DNA of 64,000 nt from Gammaproteobacteria bacterium (GCA_025350055.1 JANXYK010000064.1:62001-126000), one strand, 5' to 3'. Shown: positions 25,564-35,149, counted from the stretch's first letter. The notes: a model not told the origin generated them from the letters alone. Numbers and translations are program-made.

Positions 25564-28500
25564 CTAGTGTTGCGGCCGCAGTGAGGCCAGCGACAGGTCC
25601 TTGAAGGTGTCCTGGTCCGCCTTGATGCGGAAATTGATGTACGGACCGGCGGCTGTATAGCGATTCGCATCGAAGTCGCGATCGGCGTAGCCGCGCAGGT
25701 TGTAGCCCACCGAGATCCAGACATTCTTCGCCAGCGTCATGCCGACATCGAAGCCCACCGCGCTGTCGCCTACGTGCGAACTCCAGGATTGCAGCGACGT
25801 ACCGTGCGCACCCAGATCGAAGCGCGAACTGAGATCGTGCCGGTAGTCGAAGCCCATGAGTGTGGCGAGGCCCGAGTAGCGATCGTTCGTAAACGTCGTG
25901 AGCGTCGAGCGCACCGCAAACTGCAGTCCCAGCTGCGAATGCGGATTCAGCTGCCAGTTGCTGTTGAAGTTGTCGATGATGCGTGAAGCCTTCTGGTTCG
26001 TGCCAACCGCAGCCGACTGCTCGAACTTCAGGTCCAGGCGATCGAGCACGATCCAGTCGCTGCTGATGGGTCGGTAGGCCCAGGAGAGGCGTATCGCGGC
26101 GGCACGGCTGTCGGTGCCCAGCGCGGTGCGGGCCTCGCTGTCGATCAGGTTGGCTGCCATCGAGAAGGCATGACCGCGCAGCGGCTCGCGGTAGAAGCCC
26201 GAGGTGAGCAGCCAGCGGCGTTCGACATCGGCGTTGCGATTCTCGAGCCGCGAACTGAAGGTCCACAGCGGTGTGCGGTATAGCGCGCCGACAAAGCTGG
26301 CGATGAAATCGCCATCCAGGGTGCCAGAGGCCAGCGGCACGCCCGTGTGCAGCGGCGCCACGCTGCTGCCTGCGAGCGTGTGCGTCTGATCGACTCCGAA
26401 GTTGTAGGTCCAGCGCGGATTCGGCTGCCAGCCCTGCGTCAGGCCCAGGGTGCTGAACAGGCGCGGACCATACTCGGTGAACTGCTGGCCGATGCTCGAC
26501 TGCACCTGCGCGTGATCCCAGGGCGTGGAGCGCACGCCGATGCGGGTGGTGTCGGTCTGCAGCAGTTTGCCACTGCTGTGCTCGTAGTCGGTGAAGAAGG
26601 TAGTGTTGCGGCTCCAGCGATAGTCGGCGCCGAGCGTGGTGCGGGTCGGGTAGTCGACGCTGGCATCGCGCCCCGCGAGCGCGAATTCCTCGCGGGCGCG
26701 CAGGCGCAGCCGGTCACCCCAGAGGTTGATGCTGCCGCCCACGAAGGCCTGGTCGGAGACCTGCGAGCCATTCTGCGTGGTGTCGTCGGCAACGTGGCGC
26801 AGGCCGACATCGAGCACATGACGCGGATCCTCGCGGCGTACCTCGGTACTGGCCATCAGGCGATTGTTGCCGTTGGTCAGTACATCCTCGCGATAGGCTT
26901 CAGCGCGTACGCTCCAGAACTTATCGAGCTTGAAGCGGCCGTCGGCACCGAAGGGGCGCGCGCCGGCATCGATCTGCAGCTGCTGCTCGAGACCAAAGCC
27001 CGGCTGCTGCTCGCGCACATAGGCGCGGGCGTCGACGCGTTCGGTCACGTGCTGCAGCTCGGTGAGGTAGGCCGTAGCCTGGGCTGCCCGCGCCGGATCC
27101 TGCGAATCGGTGTGAGCGACTTCGGCTTTCAGGCGCGTGTTGTCGCTGGCGTTCCAGCGCAGGTCCAGGCCGCCCAGTAGTGTATTGCCGGCGTCGGCTC
27201 CCTGTTCGATCAGCGTCGAACCGACTTCGAAGTGCTGGTCGCGCGATTTCACCGAGAATCGTCCACCGGCGGTCACAGATTTCGAGCTACCCAGGGTTTC
27301 ATATTCGGCCACGATAATCTGCGGGTTGAAGTTCTCGTCGCGGCTGGCCACCGGTTGACGGAAGAAGATCGTGCCGTTGAGGTAGTCGATGCTGTAGTCG
27401 AGGTAGCGCGAGAGCGTCTGGGTCGAGACCACGAGCTCGGGGCGGAAGCGGTCGCGCACTTCGATGCGCAGCTTGTCGCTGTTGATGATGATGTCGTTGT
27501 GCGACAGCCGATACAGGCCCGAGGTGCCATCGCCAGGCAGCTCGTCGCGGGCGAAATTCTGGTCGCTGTTGGTCGCAAAGCCCGTAAAGCCATAGCGCTG
27601 CCCGGCGTATTCGGTCTTGATGCCGGTGAAGGTGCGGTTGTAGCGACCCAGGTCAGTGACCGTCAGGCCGGTCTGGTAGTCGCCGAACATCGCATAGAAG
27701 CGGCCGCGCTCGATCTTGATATACAGGCGTTCGCTGCTCGGCGCCTCGAAGCGCTGCTCGGTGGCATCGCCATAGATCGTGTAGTAACGGTCGGGTTCGA
27801 TGGTGCCCAGCAGTCGCTTGGTATCGCCAGCGGAACCATCTTCAGGCGACTTTTGTGAATCGTACGCGGCGGTGAGCAGGTATTTGCCCTGGATCGCGCC
27901 CTTGGCGAAAAAGGCCACGCGGCCATCACTGCTGTAGCCATCGTCCACGCCGGCGGCTTGCGCGGCCTGCATGTTGTGCGAAATGCTGTTGTAGGCCATC
28001 GTGCCGCTGGCCACGCCCACCAGCACCCAATCGCGCGCCTGGGGTTCCAGCCACACATGCAGTTCCTGCTGGTGGCGTTCGCTGTAGCGCAGGTGGATCA
28101 CGGCGGTGCCGGCCTGCGCGGTGGGTTCGAGCTCGATGCGGGTGATGCCATCGCTCCCGACTTCGAAGGTGGGTTCGCGCCGGCCCAGCGCCAGCAATTG
28201 ATTGTCGTGCAGTGTCTGCACCTCGAACCAGCTGCGATAGGGCGCATCGACCGAGAATCCGCCCAGCGTTCCGTTGCGGGCCGGCTTGCCGAAGCGATCG
28301 ACCATGCGCAGTGCCAGCACCGGTCGCGTGGTGCCATCGGCGGCCAACACCGATTGTTCGTGCACGATTTCCGCGTGCACGGCGCCGTCGCCATAGTGCA
28401 CGCTGCGCTCGAGCCTGCCGACTTCGTGCCCTTGCTTGTCGCGGATCGTGGCGCGCAGCAGGTTCTCGCCTTCGAGCAGGTCAATGCCGCGCCAGCGGCT

Positions 28501-31395
28501 CAGCGCCACAGTGCCCGCCAGGTTGTGGCTGACACCATCAAAGTCGAGTGCGCTGGCCGGCTGGCCATTGACCTCGAGAGCCACGGTCTGGTCAACAGCA
28601 TGGGCAATCGCGACCTTGATGCTCGGGATCGAGGGCTGCGAGTCAGCCGCTGGCAACACCCAGGTCATGCTGCTGCTCAGGGTCTCGACATCGACACTCG
28701 GTTCCTGCTCGTTGCGCGCAGCCGGCGCCGGCAATGCCAGGGCGTGCGTGGCGCGCTTCCAGCTGCCGACGGTCGCGACCGCCGGACCCTGTTCCTGCGC
28801 CTGTGCGACCTGCAGCGATTCAGCCTGGCGCTGGCGTTGACCGGTGATGGTGATCTCCACGCGCCGGTTGGCACTGAGGCTGGCAGCATCCTTGCCATCG
28901 CTCAACGGCTCATCGGGGCCCTTGCCCTGAGTGTGCACGTGCTCCGCGTCGGCACCGAGCAGTTGACGCAGGTAGTCGGCGACGGCCTGGGAACGCGCCA
29001 GCGAGAGTGAATAGTTGTCGGCGTAGCGGGCGCGATTGGCGTGGGCGATCGGTGTGCTGTCGGTGTGACCCACGGCGCTGATGTCGATGTCGCGCACCCC
29101 GCGCCATTGTGCCGCGATGTCCGAGAGCGTCTTGCGATCGCTCTCCTGGAGCTGCGCCTGCAGGATCGGGAAATGCGGGGCGAAGCGATAGCTGGACGAT
29201 TCAAAACTGGCGGCGGCGTGCTGCAGCAGGTTGCTCACGGGCGGCGTATTGACCTGCAGCTGCGCAGGCGTTGCAAAGGTCGCGTAGGCCTTCACGCTCA
29301 GGTCGGCCGCGGACGCGCCGTGCATCCGGGTGCGCAGCGTTAGAGTGACATTGCCATCGGCAGGCACCGCGCCAATCAGGAAATTCAGCAGCTCATCGCT
29401 GATCTGCGGATCGGCAATGGACTTCGTATTCAGCGCCGCGCTGTCGGGCACATATTCGAGCCCTGCGGGTAGCAGTACGCGCAGGCGCAGGCCCTGCAGC
29501 GCTACACTGGTGGCATGCAGCTGCAGGGTGTGTACCACCGTGCCCGCATCGGCCAATGCGGAGCTGAGCTGCAGCCTGGCATCGCCGGACGGTGGCGCGC
29601 GCTCGGCCAGGCGGAAGTCGGCGCGCCAGAGCGAACCGCCGCGCAGCTCGACGAACTGCGACCAGCCGCGGCCGGCATGGCGCGTATCGTCGGCGCAGCT
29701 GCGCACCTCGAGCTCGGGTGCGATCGTGGCGGTGTCGAGCTGCACTACGTGGGTGCCCGGCTTCACGCCTTCGAAGTGATACTTGCCTTCGATATCGGTC
29801 AGCGCGTATCGGCCGTCCTCGAGATAGACGCGTACACCCGCGACTCCGGGCTGCTGCGCACCGCTGTCATCACAAGCACCCTGGATGACGCGTCCGACGA
29901 TGATGCCCGCATCCCGGAACATCTCTTCGCGCAGCAGGATGGTGCTGGCGACCTCGTTGGAGTTCACGCCTTCCTGTGCGAGCGCATGTGCCGTGTTCGT
30001 CAGGCGATGACCGGTGGCGCCAGCCACGACTTCGGTCACGTACTGGATCGTCACGCGTGCACCGGGATCGATCTGACCAGTGAGGAAAGTCAGCGTATGC
30101 CCATCGCTGCTGGCGATCGGGTCTGGCGCTGGCAGATTGTTGATGCGCACCGAGCCGGCGCGCAGCCGCAGACCCTGCGGCAACAGATCGGTCACGCTGA
30201 CCTGGCGGAATGGACCATTGCCCGCGGCGTTCTGCACCGTGAGCGTGTACTGCACCAGATCGCCAATCGCCGCCTGCGCGGTGTTGGTGGATTTCTGCAG
30301 GTACAGTCGCGTGCCGGTGGGATCGATCGGCACGTCCACGGCCGCCACGGCGGGCGGCGCATTGGCGGTGAAGGGCAGGCCATAGGACGCGTCGCTGATG
30401 CGAAACGGCGCGCCAGCGAGCAGTTGCAGCGCCGCGTTCTGCACTCCCGAGGGGAAGCTGTAGCCAGCGGGCGGATCGATCACCAGGCGGTAGTTGCCAG
30501 GTGCGACCAGCGGAAAGCGGAACACGCCAGCAGGCAACGCGTAGGTGGTGCCGCCCGAGTCGGTGGCCGAAGTGCCGGTCACGACAGTGGCCGGATAGTG
30601 ACTGACGCCGTCATCACCCAGTACCACGGCGTCCTGGCCGGTCTGCGCATTGACCAGGCGCACGCGCGCACCATTGACGGCTGTGCCGGTGCTGGAATCG
30701 AACACCATGCCGTAGGGATCGACCAGCGCCGAAGCCTGGCTGCTGTCGCCGGCATGTAGGGGATCGGTGTAGCTGACCGAGAGTTTCTCATTGCGCGCCA
30801 CCTGGAGCACGCAATCACCTGGCATCACGGTGCCCATCGAAGTCTCGATGTAGCCCACGAACTCGCCCGTGTCGGCGCCAGTCTCGGTGAGGCGTAGCAC
30901 TTCGGTGTCGCCCGCCACACTGCTGATCGTGAGGTCAATGGTGTCGCGCAGCGCGGGATCGCGATTCTGGTCGGGATCGACGAGGCGTATGAACACCGGA
31001 TCGCCGCCGTGGACGGTGCCGGTGGTATCGAGCGGCGTGGTCTGGCTCGGATTCAGCACTGTGCCATCCAGCAGCACGGGCGCCGTGAGCGTCGTGTAAG
31101 TGCCGGCATTGCGGCATTGCGTTGGGCCCACGCTTGCGGCCGGCGCTGCGCCGCCCTGCGTGTAGCGCAGGATGCTGACCTGCGACGGAGTCGAATCGGC
31201 TTGTACGGTGACGGTCACCGTATTGGAATTGAGCTGCAGTGCTGTGGCGCCCTGCAGGTAGTCGAGCTGCGCGCTGTTGCTGATCACAGTTCCAGCGGCA
31301 GTCTGTGCCTGCAGCATTGGCGCAAATGCCATGGCGCACAACAGCAGAGCCAGGGGAATGATTCGCGCGAGTACTTTTCGAGCGGCCGAAAACAT
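25564..31395 (-). CDS. Giant exported protein: DUF11-like, OmpA-like and beta-barrel regions
   Basis: A 1943-residue exported protein. Signal peptide: residues 1-31 (RIIPLALLLCAMAFAPMLQA). Mature N-terminus QTAAGTVISNSAQLDYLQG shares a motif with the two upstream DUF11-like proteins. Then follow a beta-rich region, a DUF11-like domain at ~365-490, a carboxypeptidase-regulatory/SdrB-like module (GVAGVRVYLEDGRYALTDIE) near 517-536, and an OmpA-like peptidoglycan-binding domain at ~745-855 (ISAVGHTDST, LSANRRVEI). A long beta-strand-rich C-terminal region at ~1050-1943 ends in alternating strands like an outer-membrane barrel. No SD precedes ATG 31395; an alternative ATG 31509 adds 38 residues and follows a GGAA. 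Role unknown; surface structure or secretion is inference. Confidence 0.82.
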   Translation of the reverse strand: MFSAARKVLARIIPLALLLCAMAFAPMLQAQTAAGTVISNSAQLDYLQGATALQLNSNTVTVTVQADSTPSQVSILRYTQGGAAPAASVGPTQCRNAGTYTTLTAPVLLDGTVLNPSQTTPLDTTGTVHGGDPVFIRLVDPDQNRDPALRDTIDLTISSVAGDTEVLRLTETGADTGEFVGYIETSMGTVMPGDCVLQVARNEKLSVSYTDPLHAGDSSQASALVDPYGMVFDSSTGTAVNGARVRLVNAQTGQDAVVLGDDGVSHYPATVVTGTSATDSGGTTYALPAGVFRFPLVAPGNYRLVIDPPAGYSFPSGVQNAALQLLAGAPFRISDASYGLPFTANAPPAVAAVDVPIDPTGTRLYLQKSTNTAQAAIGDLVQYTLTVQNAAGNGPFRQVSVTDLLPQGLRLRAGSVRINNLPAPDPIASSDGHTLTFLTGQIDPGARVTIQYVTEVVAGATGHRLTNTAHALAQEGVNSNEVASTILLREEMFRDAGIIVGRVIQGACDDSGAQQPGVAGVRVYLEDGRYALTDIEGKYHFEGVKPGTHVVQLDTATIAPELEVRSCADDTRHAGRGWSQFVELRGGSLWRADFRLAERAPPSGDARLQLSSALADAGTVVHTLQLHATSVALQGLRLRVLLPAGLEYVPDSAALNTKSIADPQISDELLNFLIGAVPADGNVTLTLRTRMHGASAADLSVKAYATFATPAQLQVNTPPVSNLLQHAAASFESSSYRFAPHFPILQAQLQESDRKTLSDIAAQWRGVRDIDISAVGHTDSTPIAHANRARYADNYSLSLARSQAVADYLRQLLGADAEHVHTQGKGPDEPLSDGKDAASLSANRRVEITITGQRQRQAESLQVAQAQEQGPAVATVGSWKRATHALALPAPAARNEQEPSVDVETLSSSMTWVLPAADSQPSIPSIKVAIAHAVDQTVALEVNGQPASALDFDGVSHNLAGTVALSRWRGIDLLEGENLLRATIRDKQGHEVGRLERSVHYGDGAVHAEIVHEQSVLAADGTTRPVLALRMVDRFGKPARNGTLGGFSVDAPYRSWFEVQTLHDNQLLALGRREPTFEVGSDGITRIELEPTAQAGTAVIHLRYSERHQQELHVWLEPQARDWVLVGVASGTMAYNSISHNMQAAQAAGVDDGYSSDGRVAFFAKGAIQGKYLLTAAYDSQKSPEDGSAGDTKRLLGTIEPDRYYTIYGDATEQRFEAPSSERLYIKIERGRFYAMFGDYQTGLTVTDLGRYNRTFTGIKTEYAGQRYGFTGFATNSDQNFARDELPGDGTSGLYRLSHNDIIINSDKLRIEVRDRFRPELVVSTQTLSRYLDYSIDYLNGTIFFRQPVASRDENFNPQIIVAEYETLGSSKSVTAGGRFSVKSRDQHFEVGSTLIEQGADAGNTLLGGLDLRWNASDNTRLKAEVAHTDSQDPARAAQATAYLTELQHVTERVDARAYVREQQPGFGLEQQLQIDAGARPFGADGRFKLDKFWSVRAEAYREDVLTNGNNRLMASTEVRREDPRHVLDVGLRHVADDTTQNGSQVSDQAFVGGSINLWGDRLRLRAREEFALAGRDASVDYPTRTTLGADYRWSRNTTFFTDYEHSSGKLLQTDTTRIGVRSTPWDHAQVQSSIGQQFTEYGPRLFSTLGLTQGWQPNPRWTYNFGVDQTHTLAGSSVAPLHTGVPLASGTLDGDFIASFVGALYRTPLWTFSSRLENRNADVERRWLLTSGFYREPLRGHAFSMAANLIDSEARTALGTDSRAAAIRLSWAYRPISSDWIVLDRLDLKFEQSAAVGTNQKASRIIDNFNSNWQLNPHSQLGLQFAVRSTLTTFTNDRYSGLATLMGFDYRHDLSSRFDLGAHGTSLQSWSSHVGDSAVGFDVGMTLAKNVWISVGYNLRGYADRDFDANRYTAAGPYINFRIKADQDTFKDLSLASLRPQH

Positions 31396-31399
31396 GCTG

Positions 31400-31430
31400 A
31401 GGGCGGGAAGGCTATTCGCCTTCCCGCCCT
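31400..31430 (-). terminator. 13-bp perfect stem-loop before the giant gene
   Basis: GGGCGGGAAGGC (31401-31412) pairs perfectly with GCCTTCCCGCCC (31418-31429) around a five-base loop, and an outer A-T pair makes 13. It lies in the 124-base gap after the second DUF11-like gene, just before the giant gene's signal-peptide ATG. The T-run comes late (TTTT about 9 bases after), so termination would be partial at best. It may instead be a 3'-end stabiliser or occlude the downstream start. Confidence 0.6.
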
Positions 31431-31519
31431 TGCATGGTTCCCAGACTGTCAGGTCAGGCCGCTCGTTGCCGGCAGAAATGCCAGGCGTAGCGACCCTTGC
31501 CGCGCTCATGAGATTCCGG

Positions 31520-32629
31520 TCAGTTGATCGTGACGCGGAATTTCAGCGTGTCAGTGGCGCCGGCATTCAGCGCGCCGGCGTTCACCGATACGGTGGGTGT
31601 CGCACCGCCCGTGTAGCCCGTGGCGTCGGTCACCGCCGCGGCGTTGAGCGTGATACTGCCCGACACGAAAGTCGTGTTGGTGGGCAGGACGTCAGCCACC
31701 ACTACTCCCGTTGCCTGGGCTCCGGCAGCAGCGTTCGCCACCGTGATGGTGTATTCCATCGTGGCGCCCGGAATCGCTTTCGGATTGACCGCCAGGTTGA
31801 AGGGGTCGCTGATCACGGCCGAGGTCTTGGTGACCGTGAGGGCTGGCGCTACAACGAAGTACTCGTCGTCGTCGAAGGCCTTGCCGTCGCGCGCGATCTG
31901 CGCCACGTGCACGCCCGTGGCGCTGTCGGCGAACACGATATCGACGACACCAGGGGTGTCAGCGCCGGCAGTCTGTGTCAGCGCGGCCAGCGTATTGGCT
32001 GCCACTGCGGTCGCCGTCAGGCGCACGATGGCGGCCGCGCCGTTGGCCAGGCCGTTGGGCGTGTCGCCCAGCACGATGACGTAGACGCAACTGTCGGCAT
32101 TCAGGGTCGCCACCGAGGTGGCGGTGTCTGTGCCGGAGTTGTAGGTCGGCGTCGTGGTCGAGGCCGTGCTGCAGGCCGCGCCCGAAACCACGGCACGCGT
32201 GTTGGTCATGTCGAAGGTGTCAGTGTGGAACAGCGTACCGCCGGCCGGCTGCGTCACGCCGAAGGTATAACCCTGCGGATTGTTGCCGGTGTTGGTGAGC
32301 TTGAATACCGCCACCGCGTTCGCGGTGCCGGTGGTCGTGAGACCTGGCGCCGTGTTGGCAGGAGCCGTGTTGGTTTCCAGCACGTTCAGGTCGATCTTGT
32401 TGTCGACCAGGAAGGTCGTGTCGGATCCGGCGCCCGATGAATTGCCGGTCGGCGAACTGCCGATGGCGGGCTGCGCGACCGCACCCACCGAGTAATTCAC
32501 CGTGGCACGGTTGGCGATCGATTGACCGGCCGCGGTGCCCGCCGCATTGGCTGGCGTGATAGCCAGCAGCGGCGTCAACGCGAGCAGTCCGAAGACCAGC
32601 TTGCTGGCCTTGTTGTGCATGAACATCAT
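31520..32629 (-). CDS. Exported DUF11-like repeat protein (second)
   Basis: A 369-residue exported protein. Signal peptide: KLVFGLLALTPLLAITPANA, cleavage near residue 29. The mature N-terminus AGTAAGQSIANRATVNYSVG matches the other large proteins of the operon. The middle is Thr/Ala/Val-rich beta sequence, and the C-terminal ~110 residues are a DUF11/conserved-repeat domain (AIPGATMEYTITVANAA; DVLPTNTTFVSGSITLN), ending FRVTIN at the very C-terminus. AGGAG precedes the start at good spacing. Two Cys pairs could form disulfides. Function unknown; probably a surface structural subunit. Confidence 0.8.
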   Translation of the reverse strand: MMFMHNKASKLVFGLLALTPLLAITPANAAGTAAGQSIANRATVNYSVGAVAQPAIGSSPTGNSSGAGSDTTFLVDNKIDLNVLETNTAPANTAPGLTTTGTANAVAVFKLTNTGNNPQGYTFGVTQPAGGTLFHTDTFDMTNTRAVVSGAACSTASTTTPTYNSGTDTATSVATLNADSCVYVIVLGDTPNGLANGAAAIVRLTATAVAANTLAALTQTAGADTPGVVDIVFADSATGVHVAQIARDGKAFDDDEYFVVAPALTVTKTSAVISDPFNLAVNPKAIPGATMEYTITVANAAAGAQATGVVVADVLPTNTTFVSGSITLNAAAVTDATGYTGGATPTVSVNAGALNAGATDTLKFRVTIN

Positions 32630-32673
32630 GAATCTCCTGTCAGCTTGGGGAACTTGAACTCAATCGAAACCTG

Positions 32674-33198
32674 TCATTGCAGTACGGCGCGGAAGCGCGC
32701 AGTGAACTCGCTTTGCGGCGCGATCGGGCCCGTCAGGGTCCAGCGCACCGAGCGCACATCGGTCGCACGTGCGGCGCGCGCACTGCCATCAGCGTTGTGT
32801 GCCGTGAGTGCATTGGCCGGGGCGTAGTCCCTGCCGTCGACCGACAGGGTGATCTGGGCGCCACCGCCCACGGCCGAATCAGCGATGAACACCATGTGCT
32901 CGGGCACCGGCTGGTCGATCACGACCTTTTCGGCGGGTTTGCTGCAGTTGTTGCGCGCGGTGGTGGTCCACACCACCTCAGACCCCGGTACCACGCGGGC
33001 GGCCGGCTGGTACTGCACGCTGCTGCTGCCATCGGCGGCGGCGACGTTGAGCTGCTGTTCGGCAGCGGTGGTCAGCACGATGCAGCCGCCCTTGGGCACG
33101 GCAGGGCTGGCGGCGGGACGATTGTGCTCGGCGGCGGCAGCAGCAGTGAGCAGCGGCAGCAGCAGGGCGATGAATGCAAATGAACTCTGGCTTTTCAT
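32674..33198 (-). CDS. Small exported companion protein of the DUF11 operon
   Basis: A 174-residue exported protein. Signal peptide: SSFAFIALLLPLLTAAAAA, cleavage near residue 23. The mature part has a Cys in GGCIVLTT and another in ARNNCSKPAEKVV, then a DUF11-like tail (VVPGSEVVWTTTARNNCSKP; IDQPVPEHMVFIADSAVGGG) in which a single domain ends FTARFRAVLQ. GGAGGAG lies upstream of ATG 33198. An in-frame start 93 bases earlier would lack a signal peptide and overlaps the previous gene, so is rejected. Sits between the two large DUF11-like genes. Confidence 0.78.
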   Translation of the reverse strand: MKSQSSFAFIALLLPLLTAAAAAEHNRPAASPAVPKGGCIVLTTAAEQQLNVAAADGSSSVQYQPAARVVPGSEVVWTTTARNNCSKPAEKVVIDQPVPEHMVFIADSAVGGGAQITLSVDGRDYAPANALTAHNADGSARAARATDVRSVRWTLTGPIAPQSEFTARFRAVLQ

Positions 33199-33214
33199 GA
33201 TGGCTCCTCCAAGA

Positions 33215-34207
33215 TCAATTGATGGTGACGGCGAAACTGACGGTCTGAACACCGCTCGCCTGCGTGAGATTGCCCAGCGTGACGCTGACATGCGCCGCCG
33301 GTGCGCTTAGGTACTCGCCAGCATCGTCGCCAGCGGCATCTGTGAGGGTCGTGCCATTGAGCTTGATGCTGCCCGGCTTGTAGGTCGTATTCGCCGGAAT
33401 CGCATCATTGAAAGTAGCGGCCGTCGCAGTGCCGGTGCCACCTGGCGTGATCGCCACGGAATAGGTAATGGTCGCGCCGGGCAGCGGGCGCGTGCCGCCG
33501 AACAGATCGCCGAAGGTCTGCGACTTGACGGCGCTCATGGTGACGTTGTTGGCCACCACGTACTTGCCAAACTGCGTGGCGGTATCGCCGCTGCTGCCGA
33601 ACACGGCATCAATGCCGCCGACGCCGCCACCAGGGATCGTCTGGCCCGCGGTACCTGCGCCGCCCTTGCGGGTGGCGCCAATCTGGCTGCGGCCTTCATC
33701 GCCGTTGTTGAGACCCGTGGGAATGTTGTTGAGCACGAACACCGTGACCGTGGCATTGGCTGCCAGGGTCAGGTTGGCGCCGGCTACATACGCGACATCA
33801 CCGGCGGTGTAGTCGCCGCTGTTGTCTGTGTCGAAATAGAGGCTGGAGGGTGCGGCCAGCACCGGATCAAAGTTGTCACCGGCCAGCGTGCTCGAAGGCG
33901 TGAGCACGAAAGTGTCCGGACCATTGCCGGTATTGGTGATGCGGAAAGTCAGCGGCTTCTTCAGATCGCCAGGGGTCACGGCGACCGAAGGCGTCTGCAC
34001 GGTCTCGACCACATCCAGAATCTGCAGCACCGTGGTGGTGGTGGTATTGGAGGTCGCCGTGGCGGTACTGGCCCCCACGGTGTAATTCACCTGCGCGGTA
34101 TTGGTGATGGCCGTGCCTGCGGGCGTGCCAGCGGCAATGCCCTGCCGCGCATACAGCAGCGCTGCCACCCCGGCTGTCACCAGCCAGATTCCAGAGGTCG
34201 TTTTCAT
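33215..34207 (-). CDS. Exported DUF11-like repeat protein (first)
   Basis: A 330-residue exported protein, first gene of the four-gene unit. Signal peptide: IWLVTAGVAALLYARQGIAA. The mature N-terminus GTPAGTAITNTAQVNYTVG carries the shared motif. A beta-rich middle contains an Asp/Gly loop (FDTDNSGDYTAGDVAYV) that looks calcium-binding. The C-terminal DUF11-like domain (PLPGATITYSVAITPGG; DAIPANTTYKPGSIKLNG) ends FAVTIN. There are no Cys residues. A TTGACA at 34250-34255 (minus strand) may be its -35 element; no strong -10 is seen. Confidence 0.8.
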   Translation of the reverse strand: MKTTSGIWLVTAGVAALLYARQGIAAGTPAGTAITNTAQVNYTVGASTATATSNTTTTTVLQILDVVETVQTPSVAVTPGDLKKPLTFRITNTGNGPDTFVLTPSSTLAGDNFDPVLAAPSSLYFDTDNSGDYTAGDVAYVAGANLTLAANATVTVFVLNNIPTGLNNGDEGRSQIGATRKGGAGTAGQTIPGGGVGGIDAVFGSSGDTATQFGKYVVANNVTMSAVKSQTFGDLFGGTRPLPGATITYSVAITPGGTGTATAATFNDAIPANTTYKPGSIKLNGTTLTDAAGDDAGEYLSAPAAHVSVTLGNLTQASGVQTVSFAVTIN

Positions 34208-34452
34208 GTCTGAACCGCGTGAAAGTGCATTGAGTCAGCGGCAGATTCTTGTCAAACGGCCGGCGGCTTTCGTGCGCTAGTTCGCATTTGCCGAGAATTG
34301 GCTTACAGATTTGGCGGAAACTGCCGGGTCCGTGGCAATTTCACACAATGCCGGAGGCAAGACACTGAAAAGCCGGGCATTCTCGCGCAGCCCAGCGGCA
34401 TTGCCTTGCCGCCATGGCGTTGCGCGGCAGCGAGCTTATGAAAGGTCAGGCG

Positions 34453-35149
34453 ATGATTGTGTCAAGCGCAGCCACGGCGCAGGCCAAAGATCGGGGTTTC
34501 AATGCACCCCGATTCCGGGCTGTCCTGGCGCTGGTATTGCTCGCGCTTTTCAGCACGCTGGCCACGGCCACGCCGATCACGCGCTACGCGCGCCAGACCG
34601 GCAATCTCACTACTCAGTGGTGAGCTATCCTCCGGTGCGACCAACAATTCCACTGGCAGCGGCACGGGTAGCAACGGCACGGGCCTGCTCGACATCGGCA
34701 ACATTGCGGTGCCCGCGAACGGCTCGGTGACAGTGGTGTTCGATGTCACGGTCGCGCCGGGCAACCAGCTCTCGCGCACGCCGCCGGCGGTGGCGCAGGC
34801 CGGAGTGACCATCGGTGCTGGCGCGAGCAGCGTGTGGACCATGACGCCGGTCTTGCAGGATGTGGTGCCGACCGGCACCACGCTGTACGTGAGTACCGCG
34901 TCGGGCAATCCGGTGGAATTCATCGACGGCGCCGCCGCCAGTGGATTGGGCTTCAACTACGCCAGCAACGTCGGCCATTCCAGCCAGCCCGGCGGCACGG
35001 CGCCATTCAGCGATGTGCCGATACCGGACGCCAACGGCTTCGATGCCGCGGTGACTGCAGTGCGCGTGGCGCCCACCGGCACGATGGCCGGCGCGAGCGG
35101 TGCGTCGCAACCGGGTTTCACGGTGCGGATCCGGGTGCGGGTGAATTAG
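34453..35149 (+). pseudogene. Decayed DUF11-like exported protein
   Basis: The first frame (34453-34623) encodes a signal peptide (FRAVLALVLLALFSTLATA) and the mature start TPITRYARQTGNL, then stops. A second frame, open to 35149, carries a DUF11-like segment (GTGLLDIGNIAVPANGSVTV, FDVTVAPGN) and ends TVRIRVRVN, like its neighbours. Intact homologues have a long domain after the RYxxxTGN motif, so both a frameshift and a sizeable internal deletion are likely. It diverges from the DUF11 operon. Its 3' end overlaps the hisIE 3' end by 32 bases. Confidence 0.65.
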
